64,000 nt of DNA from Siderastrea siderea. Taxonomy: Eukaryota; Cnidaria; Anthozoa; Scleractinia; Rhizangiidae. Location of the stretch: NCBI GenBank assembly GCA_964030785.1, contig OZ034975.1, forward strand, positions 36,903,069 through 36,967,068, written 5' to 3'. Made by a program: the position numbers and the translations under genes. Within the stretch, counting starts at the first letter, position 1; each line of letters begins with the position of its first letter. A model generated the notes under the pieces. The model was not told the origin of the DNA, ran no database searches, and saw only the letters and a program-made list of their open reading frames with translations. Shown here piece by piece: positions 47,401 through 54,055 of this stretch.

Positions 47401-49155
47401 AAAGGAAGGTTTTCAAACTCGTTTTGAAAGCGGCTACAGATTCAGAGTTCTTGATCGCACTAGGCAGTTTATTCCATATTCCAGTTTATTCCGCAAACCC
47501 AAAACAAACATAATAAAATTTTCCTTTGTCTAGTCAAAAACTGGGGCAAACGGCTTTTTATTAAGTTTTGAAAATAGGGAAGTGAAACCGAGACAAGCAA
47601 AGCTCACCTCACAAACGTGAAAAAAGCACAGCTGTGTTATTGATTTGTTTATTCCGAATAGCTATACTGTTAACCCTTTTGCTATTTTAATGGTTCTTTT
47701 CTTTTATTTATTTAATAATTATCTTTTATTAATACCGTGTTTTCTGATTAATTATACTAGTGCATGGACCTAGGGTCTGCTAGAAGAAAAATCCGGAAGT
47801 AGTCTTGTTATTTCTTTACTTTGATCCATTTTCTGAAAAAAAAAAAATGTCTTTTGATTACAGTGGCTTTGTCGTTTTTCCTTTACAGATCCAATACTGG
47901 TACTTATTGAGTACATACCATACGGTGATCTGTTGGGTTTCCTGCGGAAGAGCCGTGGCGTTAACGACACGTATTACAAAGACCCCGATGTAAAGCCTCA
48001 GACGAGTCTAACGTCACAGCAAATGATGCAATTTGCCTGGCAGATCGCTGATGGGATGAGCTATCTTTCTTCTAATAAGGTATGGAAAACGTAGCGGCGA
48101 CAACAGTAGGTAAACTAACACGGCCAGTAATAACTGAGAACACAAACGTTTAGTAACACTTCACAAACAGGGAGAAAACAGTGATTCTGGAGGACAAAGG
48201 GGACCGTGTCAAGCACTCTGCGGAGGAGTGTGAGGATCAGAAGATGCAGTAAAACCACGAACAGAGACGAACCCAGATATTTTTCATTGCAACTCCTAAG
48301 ATTATAATTTTTCAATATTGCTGAACGCGTATTTTTGCAACAGGGTGGTAGTATTTTGGCGGAATATGACCCAATGACTTTTTAAGGGGAAGCTAGAAAA
48401 CAAAATAATGTTAAATTATCAGTTGAGTGCAATGGTCATGAATAGTCTCGAATGTTACACCCTTGCAAGCACCGCCTTTTCCAAAATTCTAATTGGTTCA
48501 GTCTTAACATGTAGCTTATACATTTGGGAAGGATGTTTTGTCCACTAAGGTTATCAACAACATTTGGGAAACGTAATGCATTTTTATATAGATTATCCAC
48601 CGTGACTTGGCAGCGAGGAATGTTCTTGTTGGCGAAGGAGAGAAGTGCAAGGTGACAGATTTTGGTATGGCAAGGAATGTGCAAGGAGATGATATTTACA
48701 CCAAACGGAGTCGGGTAACATTTTTTTAAATTGATTTCCATCTCCTAAGTAATTTTTCTCGGTCGAGCTAGAGGTCTACATGTGAGTGTAATTTGGTCTT
48801 CTGGCTCGTGTTCTTTCCAATATACAATATACCTTGGAATATACGTGGACGGATATACATAATTTCATTCGAAAAACTAAACGAACGCTGCCTAATCCTT
48901 GTTTATTTGATTGATTTATTGATAGACTAACTCACTGATTTGATTATGAGTTGATTAACTCACTGACTGACTGACTGACTGACCTGACTGACTAACTGAC
49001 TGACTGACTGAATGACTGACCTGACTGACTGACTGACTGACTGACTGACTGACTGACTGACTGACTGACTGACTGACTGACTGACTGACTGGCTGACTGA
49101 CTGGCTGATGGACCGACTGACCTGACTGACTACGTGATTGATTGATGGAAAAATA

Positions 49156-49195
<40 letters not shown>

Positions 49196-52100
49196 TTCGC
49201 ATTAAAACAGGGTCGTCTGCCAGCTAAGTGGACTGCTTATGAAGCGTTGCTTTATGGAACTTACACTACTCAAAGCGACGTGTAAGTAATTCTTGTTGCT
49301 ATAGCAACCACATTGAAGCGCCAAAGTAGTAGACCAAACTGAAGAAGTGTGAAAATCGCTAGTAGATTAGAGAATTGAACCACTTATTTGTGTTTGATGT
49401 CAAAAAAGGGACGATCTTGCAGTGGCTTCCTCTCACACAAAAATAGTAAGTTAAGACACTACTGAAAACCCAATGTGGAAAACAACTACAATTTTCGAAA
49501 AACACGCAGTATTTCTCCAAATCCATTCGTTGAAACTCTGTATTGTATTGAAGGTGTGACGAATCACCAGACTAGTTTTCGGCCGCAAACAACGTTGTTC
49601 AGCTGGTATGGGGGGAGAATTGTTCATTTGAAAACATTTTAATCATATTACTGACATAACGCGTTAAGTTTTCCCTATCAGTTTGGATGATCATCCAAAC
49701 GTCCGACGCAAAATTTACCTTAATCAGATTTCACTTGCATATCTTTATATTCTTTATTTTCAGGTGGAGTTTTGGTGTTGTTCTGTACGAGATATTTACT
49801 GTAGGTACGTCTATTTGTTGCCATCTCTTTAACACGTATTGGCAATTTATGGGAATCGAGCGGTGATAATTTTCACTCAGATTTCATTAAGAAGTGCCGC
49901 ATCATGATTTAAACAAAACTTTCCTTTGTATGAAAGCATTTTCTTTTCTAGCGTATGGAGGGTGTTTGGTTAAGATCATTCTTCTGTATTGCATTACGCG
50001 TCCTTACTGTGCACGATTTGTTGCGTCATAAGTGCGCGCTCACAACGCTTGCACGTCCAGGGAGTAATAGCTTCCCTATGAGGCTAAGCTCACCGGAGAA
50101 AAGAATAATTATTTACTTTTACACAAGCATGGGGACCTATCTTTTTTTTCCAAATATTTTTTACCTACCATTCATCCTCTTTTTGTTCAAAGAGTTAGAA
50201 AAAAAACACATGTTCCAAAAAATTATTACTAGAAACGCGTTACTCACGGAGATGAAATCACGACCTCGAGAACACGCTCGTAAGGAAGGTTTTAAGTCAA
50301 TTTTGTCTGATGCTTCGACCATCTGCCATAAACCTTCTAGTAAATTGTTCCTTCTTATCGATATTTTACATCTATTACATTGTTTCAAGATTTGCTTTAA
50401 GCATGTGCTTCCTCTTCCTACGGTTAGTAGCGTAAACTGATCAAATAAACATGTGTTCGTTGGGCGAAACCGCAAGGAATTATGGGATAACTTGAGACGA
50501 TGATATCTCGTAAATGGACATGGGGACCTATTCTTTTTATTTTATATTTCAAAACATTGCACGATAGATAACAACTTGTGAAAGTTTGATAAAAATCGTG
50601 TGCTAAATTTTATTTCGGGGGAATGACCTCATGTTTGTCCTAATTATATTCAAATTAAATGTTCTTCCTACAATTCATTCGTGTTAAGTGACCTGTTGCC
50701 TTTCATTTTAAAATGAAGCACGATGTCATTTTTCTTGTTTTTCGTTTATAAAACCTTTTTCATTTACACTTTTTGTTTTTGCAGGAAATTTCTCTCTTAG
50801 TTAAGAATGTTATAACCAATGGAAATTTAGTCATGGCCGAGACTACTGGCCACATATCCAGCGAAAATAACCCTTTTCCCCTTACTGTTGCGACTTGGTT
50901 CATTTTTATATGTTTGCAGCAAGATCACCCAAAAAGATATTAGCATTTCCATGCTACTCTTAAAGGGACTGTGTCAGCTATTTTTAGTATCTTTTTGAAA
51001 TGCCAAAAGTCACATATGCATCAATAGAAGCTACAAAATAATAGTCCTGTTTTGTTGAAGGTAACAATATTGGTGTATCAAAACTATCAGTAAGTGTTTA
51101 AAGCCGCGGATGGCCAGGATGGAGATGGATTGCAACTTGAAAAAGTTGGGCCAACGCTTTCAAATTGTATCGTTGTGTCTTAGAAAAATCACTAGAAACT
51201 AGCTATAATTTGCAAAAATTCGCTTGATATCTTCCTATTGCGGTGATGGGGGCATTTTGTGCATGAAAGAGATTAATAAGTTAACTATTAGCACCGTTAT
51301 AATTATGACAAAAAATGAGCAAAATCCCAGTGTCATAGTCCCTTTAATTTCGAGTGTAAATAAAGATAGTTGTTGTTGTTGTTGTTGTAAGACGTAGTTT
51401 TTTTTCCTATTGCCTTTTAAACAACAGGTGGATCCCCATATCCAGGAATAAACGGCCACGAAATCGCCAACAGGCTGAAAAAGGGATACAGGATGCCGAA
51501 ACCAAAACACGTTGATCAACAACTGTAAGTGTACTTGTCTCTTATAATAAACATTCACCCGGCTATCCTGACCCCTATAGGGATCTGCAAACTTTTGCTG
51601 CGAAACCTGGCGAATGTTTCTGGAATTTCTTTGCGAGTAGTTTGGTACCATTAGAGTCCTATTTCATGGGCTGATTAATATCGCCATCAGTGTTCTAAGA
51701 GTTATGAAGGGGGATGTTGAGAAATGCCACCTCAGGGCACAAATCACCTTAAAAAAACACGGTCTGGGTAAAGCACTGTCATCGACAGACTTAAATGTTA
51801 TAAAGAAGGATTAAGGGAAACGAGGTTCGACGCTGAAGGGGAGAGATAAAGCTCGCCTTCTAGAAAAGAAGGCTTGGACAAAGGCTTGAAGCAGAAGAGA
51901 AGTAACGGCTCGAATAGAGTTGATCTCAACTAAGGATGGGGAAGATTTGGAATGCCTGAGGTACGCGAATAAATTGAACGAATTGTTTTAGCCTCCTGAT
52001 ATCTCAAGGCTAGCTCACAAGACAGGCAAAACAGATGCTAAACGTAGGTTACGAACTTTGGTGTGCAATTGAGCAGTTGCATACTTTTTTGTTCTTGTTT

Positions 52101-53334
52101 GTTTGAAGACGAAGAAGAGCTAGAGTTGTCCGTAAATGATCTGTAAATTATATTATTCAGTTGTTGTTAATTTTAGTTACAAGATTATGCTCCAGTGCTG
52201 GCAGCAGAAGCCTAATGACCGACCAACATTTCCCACGTTGAAAGACAAGATCACAGATTTGCTGGAAAATAGTAACGTATGTTGAAGATATCATTTTTCC
52301 TCTATTTCATTGTGGATGAATACCATCGGAGTGACAATATAACCGTGTTCTGAAACCCTTCTCTATTAGTCCAATTCATTCAGTTTTTAATCTAGCAATT
52401 GTTTTCGATGGCTTTTGTAGTAATTGCTTTAATACCTTTGTTCTTGCAAAGAAACCACTCTCAGAGACATGGCCATTTCACTAATCCTCTCTTTGCTCTT
52501 TCCACCAGTGTTGATGGATGCTAGCTAAATGGCCAATTCTAAAGTAAATTAAAAATAATAGTAATAAACAACGTGGAAGGTTCCACACCATAGTCTTCCA
52601 TGGAAGTGTCTAATAGTATGTGGTACGCGATGAGAGGATCTGAGAGCCAATAAGGGCCACGCAACGTCAAGCGGAAGTTACGGTTACTCTGGACCTTCGC
52701 GGGTGTTCCCTGGGAAAAAATTCGTACGCGCGCATTGCGCATTGTGCATTGCGTTGAAGATCACCACGAGTGACAGATTATATATTACAAATATCCGACA
52801 CAATTTGAGTTTACAACATGTAAGGAATTTTCAGGCCAAGTTTCACCGAAATGCGCCGAATTTTCATACCCTATAAATTCATTTATCTGATTTAATGACG
52901 CATGGTCATTTTCGCAGTCATTTTTGCATTTTTCTTTTGCGGAATTCATTTTTTTTCTGAAATCTCCATTTATTAGTCCAACGATATATAGTTTGCAGTG
53001 TTTTCCTTTAAAAGGACCCGCAGGCGAGTTTTTTTTTTTTCCCGGAGGAAACGGGAGGTCACCGGCGAAGGTCCGGAGTAACCTTAAGGGCGAAAGTTAC
53101 TTTGGCTGAGCAGACGAGCGAAAGTCTGGAGTGAGTTGAGGGGCATTTTTCCCAAAGAGGGTTAATTAATTTCTTGTTTCACATCATTGTGAAATTTGGC
53201 TAATTTCGAAAATGTTTGAATGTAGTAATGTTGTATATTCCTTTTCTTTTTGTTTGTTTTCTTAGGAGACATATGTTAACCTGCAAGAATATGACACCAG
53301 TGATTGCGGATATATTGACGACCTCTTGGAGTAG
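14187..53334 (+). CDS. Receptor tyrosine kinase gene B (Ig-Ig-SEA-TM-kinase), complete
   Basis: Nineteen exons join in phase to 804 codons plus stop: 14187-14262, 14891-15253, 37580-37843, 38541-38659, 39050-39114, 39748-39944, 40701-40739, 41180-41299, 41978-41996, 42592-42637, 44968-45271, 46812-46922, 47889-48079, 48592-48714, 49211-49281, 49764-49804, 51428-51524, 52177-52276, 53266-53334. All have GT donors and AG acceptors. The product is a single-pass membrane receptor: signal peptide (1-25), cysteine-poor Ig-like domain, canonical Ig, SEA domain (about 240-345), transmembrane helix (about 389-408), kinase (about 503-780) and a tyrosine tail. Kinase residues are intact: GKGAFSQV loop at 507-514, K534, alpha-C E551, HRDLAARN with D643, DFG with D661. 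It should phosphorylate tyrosines at the plasma membrane. The ligand is unknown. Exon structure matches gene C. The large second intron holds an L1 element with a 14.9-kb insertion. Confidence 0.85.
14333..14949 (+). pseudogene. Tandemly duplicated exon region with a candidate stop-containing alternative exon
   Basis: Text from about 14432-14681 recurs at about 14709-14949, shifted by 257-275 bases. Each copy ends in the start of an Ig exon: [20 protein letters not shown] in the first copy and [20 protein letters not shown] in the second. Only the second copy continues as a full exon; the first soon meets a TAG. Upstream, 14333-14532 is open in the phase left by exon 1, reading [15 protein letters not shown] and onwards to a TAG. 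It could make a ~91-residue secreted short form, but its acceptor (tgtataaag) has a weak pyrimidine tract. It is read as a decayed or alternative exon. Confidence 0.5.
14891..15253 (+). CDS. Gene B exon 2: Ig-like domain lacking the disulfide cysteines
   Basis: The exon is 363 nt, phase 1 to phase 1, with acceptor tgtgtctttag and donor gtaagt. It encodes about 121 residues with V-set-like beta-strand text: VSVSLVWTY, then [20 protein letters not shown], then SSVSVIVV. The positions where an Ig fold has its two cysteines are valine or leucine-like here, and no cysteine occurs in the exon. An Ig-like fold is inferred from the tryptophan and strand pattern; an FN3-like fold is possible. Confidence 0.7.
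16519..16640. repeat. (AACT)n / (GACT)n microsatellite
   Basis: Tetranucleotide repeats ctaa/ctga with a gctagctagcgagctagc interruption run continuously for about 120 bases. Confidence 0.95.
16728..16755. repeat. Perfect 28-nt hairpin next to the L1 insertion site
   Basis: aattgttggattt and its inverted copy aaatccaacaatt face each other with almost no loop. The hairpin ends about 20 bases before the L1 target duplication. Confidence 0.85.
16869..17825 (+). CDS. L1 ORF1 protein (coiled coil, RNA-binding; 318 aa)
   Basis: This uninterrupted frame of 318 codons has an acidic, serine-rich N-terminus (about 1-60), a long heptad-type coiled coil (about 65-180: [26 protein letters not shown] and following) and a C-terminal region with the L1 ORF1p/Transposase_22 signature: [20 protein letters not shown], then the [10 protein letters not shown] segment, [18 protein letters not shown], and a final [19 protein letters not shown]1p is a trimeric nucleic-acid chaperone that coats the L1 RNA. 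The start is the first ATG after a 76-base leader. The frame shows no damage, in contrast with ORF2. Confidence 0.92.
   Translation: MAEFIDILLSKRRARQSSDNSTGSNSSPEAKKLRECDHSPEDENGEEGEEGDEIQSALNMAGGFQKTLQDILKKLENIEKLEKLDIIEEAVNDLRKSFDKLEGRIQTLEDAYKTTKQDVEGLKESLNANNEDKQKTSERLGKFEEKTNSGLTALEKENKKLSALVKEIENKNLYLEAYSTRENVKFENIPEEDPKEDTEMVLRSFLERELGFSDAANVEIQRVHRLGKKKEEKPRPILARFLRYKDCEKLYSLGHRLRGTDFKMYQDLPFEIVERRRTQMETFKKAKRSNIPVAFSKVQPDKLYIRGKLWPVGKPLEL
18250..20574 (+). pseudogene. L1 ORF2, 5' part: endonuclease and reverse transcriptase, frameshifted
   Basis: From ATG 18250 the AP-endonuclease-like domain reads [26 protein letters not shown], then [22 protein letters not shown] and the SRYTW...RLDFFLIS block. 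The reverse transcriptase follows with [52 protein letters not shown] (motif A), [13 protein letters not shown] and the catalytic YADD box near 20366-20377. The frame breaks at least four times, near 18548, 19384-19391, 19557-19566 and 20214-20220. Each break is at or beside a homopolymer run and is fixed by a one- or two-base shift. The coding text stops at codon GCT-TT, where the 14.9-kb element is inserted. Confidence 0.9.
20590..21085 (+). repeat. Left subterminal CCTGGT/ACCAGG array
   Basis: Dozens of ctggt and accag motifs occur in both orientations, often paired as short inverted units such as gcctggtaa...ttaccaggc. The density falls off at about 21085. Confidence 0.85.
21264..22396. 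mobile_element. 1.1-kb nested element with ~110-bp inverted repeats and a helicase relic
   Basis: TGTTCCAGGCGTTCAGATAG and the following ~95 bases (purine-rich, gagcgaaaaataaagcgagc) at 21264-21376 reappear inverted at about 22279-22396. ACGTAC lies just outside on both sides (21254-21259 and 22398-22403), possibly a 6-base target duplication, though five extra bases (tagcc) intervene on the left. The centre contains a decayed RecQ-like helicase fragment. Confidence 0.7.
21627..21850 (+). pseudogene. RecQ-like helicase fragment (decayed)
   Basis: One frame reads [20 protein letters not shown], matching the Walker A region of RecQ helicases (PTGxGKS), but the essential lysine is asparagine. 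A little downstream, in another frame, [21 protein letters not shown] matches the RecQ block after motif Ia. Frame changes and stops separate the blocks. It is a relic inside a small inverted-repeat element, not a working gene. Confidence 0.65.
22404..30689. other. Non-coding interior of the 14.9-kb transposon, left part
   Basis: Over 8 kb with no convincing gene: the longest frames are about 100 codons and show no domain. Recurrent acatgtacatgta words, an (AAAT)n run at about 25180-25212 and a higher-GC patch at about 26170-26370 are visible. Two ATGGC-bearing segments resemble starts (minus strand near 26058; plus strand near 29980), but neither can be extended to a gene. Confidence 0.5.
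30692..31491. mobile_element. 800-bp non-autonomous element, Tc1/mariner-like (TA duplication)
   Basis: The left end CAGTACCGCTCAAAGGAAAG and the inverted right end CAGTACCGCCCAAAGGAAAG differ at one base, and both continue TTACCA. TA flanks each side (30690-30691 and 31492-31493). CAGT termini with a TA duplication are typical of Tc1/mariner. Next to the ends are CpG-rich arrays of cgcgcgacgcgattctcgta units, inverted between the two sides. No transposase is seen. Confidence 0.85.
31494..33475. other. Non-coding interior of the 14.9-kb transposon
   Basis: No gene, RNA or clear repeat is recognised; only AT-rich sequence with scattered acatgta words. Confidence 0.5.
33480..34533. mobile_element. 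1.05-kb non-autonomous element with TTAA duplication
   Basis: AGAGCCAGTGTCACTCAAAG at the left and AGAGCCAGTGTCACCCAAAG at the right (inverted) differ by one base, and similarity runs on for about 30 bases. TTAA lies on both sides (33476-33479, 34534-34537), which fits piggyBac- or Kolobok-type insertion. The interior has a diverged tandem duplication of about 200 bases (33628-33812 and 33828-34008), each copy carrying a gatcgatcga palindrome and a tcgctagatgt block. Confidence 0.85.
34620..34853. mobile_element. Foldback element, 234 bp
   Basis: GGGCCCGGCTCCATAAAGCA on the left pairs with the inverted GGGCCCAGTTGCATAAAGCA on the right. A second pair (tttgttctggagga and its inverse) lies further in, so nearly the whole element can fold into one long imperfect hairpin. 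Confidence 0.75.
34905..35465 (-). repeat. Right subterminal CCAGG/CCTGG array
   Basis: Mirror of the left subterminal array: ccagggttacc, ggtaaccctgg and related units alternate in both orientations up to the terminal inverted repeat. Confidence 0.85.
35480..36939 (+). pseudogene. L1 ORF2, 3' part: end of the RT region and zinc-knuckle C-terminus
   Basis: The coding text resumes exactly at TTA GGA GTT ([10 protein letters not shown]). It continues through an RT-distal region ([20 protein letters not shown] in a shifted frame), the [20 protein letters not shown] block and a C-terminal domain with a [18 protein letters not shown] motif (C-x2-C-x7-H-x4-C), as in L1 ORF2 C-termini. It ends at TAG 36937-36939. 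At least three frame changes occur, near 35560, 35655 and 36275-36290. Confidence 0.88.
36940..37379 (+). other. L1 3' UTR and A-rich end
   Basis: About 440 non-coding bases end in aataaataaattaaaaaaaaa, directly before the target duplication at 37380. It contains many short gtagt/tagtg words and no frame of note. Confidence 0.75.
37580..37843 (+). CDS. Gene B exon 3: canonical I-set Ig domain
   Basis: The exon is 264 nt, phase 1 to phase 1, with acceptor tttttcag and donor gtaagc. It reads [20 protein letters not shown], then [14 protein letters not shown] and [14 protein letters not shown]: both cysteines, the core tryptophan and the DxGxYxC motif are present. It forms the second Ig domain of the receptor. 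Confidence 0.93.
38024..38285. mobile_element. Small inverted-repeat element in gene B intron 3
   Basis: CACGGGACCG at the left edge and CGGTCCCGTG at the right edge are inverted copies. In between are repeated accgttc/ggatcc/ggttccatgtaaac units in both orientations. The three overlapping frames that cross it are incidental. Confidence 0.55.
38541..39944 (+). CDS. Gene B exons 4-6: SEA domain with GSVV cleavage motif
   Basis: Three phase-compatible exons (38541-38659, 39050-39114, 39748-39944) join to a segment with [20 protein letters not shown], then [20 protein letters not shown], then [15 protein letters not shown]. This order matches SEA domains: an early ...L.n..S.eF..me.. helix, and the strand turn where autoproteolysis occurs between G and S in GSVV, as in MUC1. 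The scissile pair is G298-S299. After the domain come Thr/Ser/Pro-rich residues ([20 protein letters not shown]), probably an O-glycosylated stalk. SEA domains usually leave two non-covalently bound halves on the cell surface. Confidence 0.85.
40701..42637 (+). CDS. Gene B exons 7-10: stalk, transmembrane helix and juxtamembrane start
   Basis: Exon 40701-40739 adds a Thr/Pro stalk ([12 protein letters not shown]). Exon 41180-41299 encodes an acidic DDEWEEER stretch, then the helix [20 protein letters not shown] and stop-transfer CRRR. Exons 41978-41996 (19 nt) and 42592-42637 (46 nt) add a short basic and acidic juxtamembrane linker ([15 protein letters not shown]). The 19-nt exon has the same length and phase in gene C. 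Confidence 0.85.
41395..41580. repeat. (AATC)n and (GTCA)n microsatellite in gene B intron 8
   Basis: atcgatcg, aatcaatc, caaccaat and cagtcagt tetranucleotides run together for about 185 bases. Confidence 0.9.
43603..44246. mobile_element. 644-bp non-autonomous element with TTAA duplication
   Basis: GGTGATTCCAT at the left and its inverse ATGGAATCACC at the right are flanked by TTAA on both sides (43599-43602 and 44247-44250). A gcgcgcgcaagagcgcgcgcgc-type palindromic patch lies near 43658-43684. TTAA and GG-termini fit piggyBac- or Kolobok-type insertion. It lies in gene B intron 10. Confidence 0.8.
44968..52276 (+). CDS. Gene B exons 11-18: juxtamembrane segment and tyrosine kinase domain
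   Basis: Eight exons encode a Tyr-bearing juxtamembrane region ([14 protein letters not shown]), then the kinase: [17 protein letters not shown], the [20 protein letters not shown] alpha-C region, [20 protein letters not shown] hinge, a short insert ([15 protein letters not shown]), [62 protein letters not shown], and the [12 protein letters not shown] block near the C-lobe end. All catalytic residues are present. AYE replaces the common APE, and gene C has the same change. HRDLAARN marks it as an RTK type; closest groups by eye are FGFR/RET-like. Confidence 0.93.
45340..46811. other. Gene B intron 11: repeats, no exon
   Basis: A 148-codon frame (45461-45907) has no recognised domain and is overlapped by several antisense frames, as expected for repeat DNA. 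The right half is the inverted copy of the dispersed repeat seen at 1110-1560. Confidence 0.5.
46260..46715 (-). repeat. Dispersed repeat, copy 2 (inverted relative to 1110-1560)
   Basis: Reverse-complemented, it shares with 1110-1560 the blocks gttgcggacc, ttctta/cgttatatgacgta, tactatttgctctc and accaaacttggtga in the same order. Confidence 0.65.
48957..49196. repeat. (CTGA)n and (ATTG)n microsatellite next to exon 15 of gene B
   Basis: ctgactga units run from about 48960 to 49115, then gattgatt units to about 49196. The array ends only about 15 bases before the exon at 49211, so it occupies the place of a normal pyrimidine tract. The reverse-strand frame across it (NQSI/SQSV repeats) is not a gene. 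Confidence 0.9.
49805..51427. other. Gene B intron 16
   Basis: No exon is recognised. A 161-codon forward frame (49955-50440) overlaps a 104-codon reverse frame and shows no domain. A (TTG)n run lies at about 51369-51388, shortly before the exon at 51428. Confidence 0.5.
53266..53334 (+). CDS. Gene B terminal exon: C-terminal docking tail
   Basis: The exon is 69 nt, phase 0, after acceptor tttcttag. It begins [12 protein letters not shown] and ends YIDDLLE before TAG 53332-53334. YVNL contains a YxN motif of the Grb2 SH2 docking type. It is the same length as the gene A terminal exon and nearly the same in sequence. Confidence 0.92.
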   Translation, partial: ETYVNLQEYDTSDCGYIDDLLE

Positions 53335-53989
53335 AGGAATACATTATTGGCTAAATAACTAAAGCTGACAGCATCTCAGTTTTGAAAATAAAAATCATCC
53401 ATCTAACATGAATTTTGGGGATAATTGATTTTCAGCAAAGCGCCGGTGGGTTATCAGTTTACCACTTTTGTTTTGGACCACTTAGTTTTTTTTGTAATTT
53501 GTCAAGATTCGTTAGGGTGTTTCTTGGTGTTGCAGAAACCATCGGTCGTCAGGTATTGGTTGGTTGTTTATTATCATTTTTATCTTTTGTTGTACGTCAG
53601 TTAGCTATCCCAGCAACCGGATCCCCAAGAAACCGCCAAAATTTCCCGCAAAGCTCGCAACGGGACTTTTTGGGGAGGACGGCTTACAAGTATTATTTTG
53701 AGTGAAAGGGGGGCCGGGGCTTAACAAAGGATTTAGAAAATAACATAGGGTGCTCGCCCTTAAAGCCTTGCAATTAAAAAAAAAACTTAAGAAGTGATAG
53801 AAAGTGCAAGTTCAATATGTTACTGACGCCTATCAGGCCAAGTGAACTTCATTTGACTAGACATTTTGTATTTGATGATGTATTACAATATACTTTTGCC
53901 TTACAACAAAATTAAGACGCAAGCTTCGACACGAAACCTAGTTTGGCGACAAAATTTTCTTCTTTATATAATCACTGTTTAGATAGTTG
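53335..53989. other. Tail-to-tail gap between genes B and C
   Basis: It contains the 3' UTR of B with AATAAA at 53387-53392, the 3' UTR of C on the other strand, and a short GC-richer patch (about 53600-53690). Only 655 bases separate the two stop codons, so the two transcripts may overlap at their 3' ends. Confidence 0.6.
53387..53392 (+). terminator. Candidate poly(A) signal of gene B
   Basis: AATAAA lies 53 bases after the stop codon of gene B, within gaaaataaaaatc. Confidence 0.6.
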
Positions 53990-54055
53990 CTAATCTGTCA
54001 GATCTTTGACATTTGTGTAAAGGCTGTTGTCATACTGACTAAGGTTGACGTACGT
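53990..54055 (-). CDS. Gene C terminal exon: C-terminal docking tail
   Basis: After acceptor ttttcag, phase 0, the tail starts [15 protein letters not shown] and ends LTD before TAG. It is homologous to the tails of A and B, keeps the YVNL motif, and has lost the final YIDDLLE. Confidence 0.85.
   Translation of the reverse strand, partial: TYVNLSQYDNSLYTNVKDLTD

Noticed and set aside
48960..49202. Reverse frame with NQSI/SQSV repeats
   Set aside because: Pure translation of a microsatellite.
49955..50440. 161-codon frame in gene B intron 16
   Set aside because: No domain, overlapped by a reverse frame, inside an intron of a well-supported gene.
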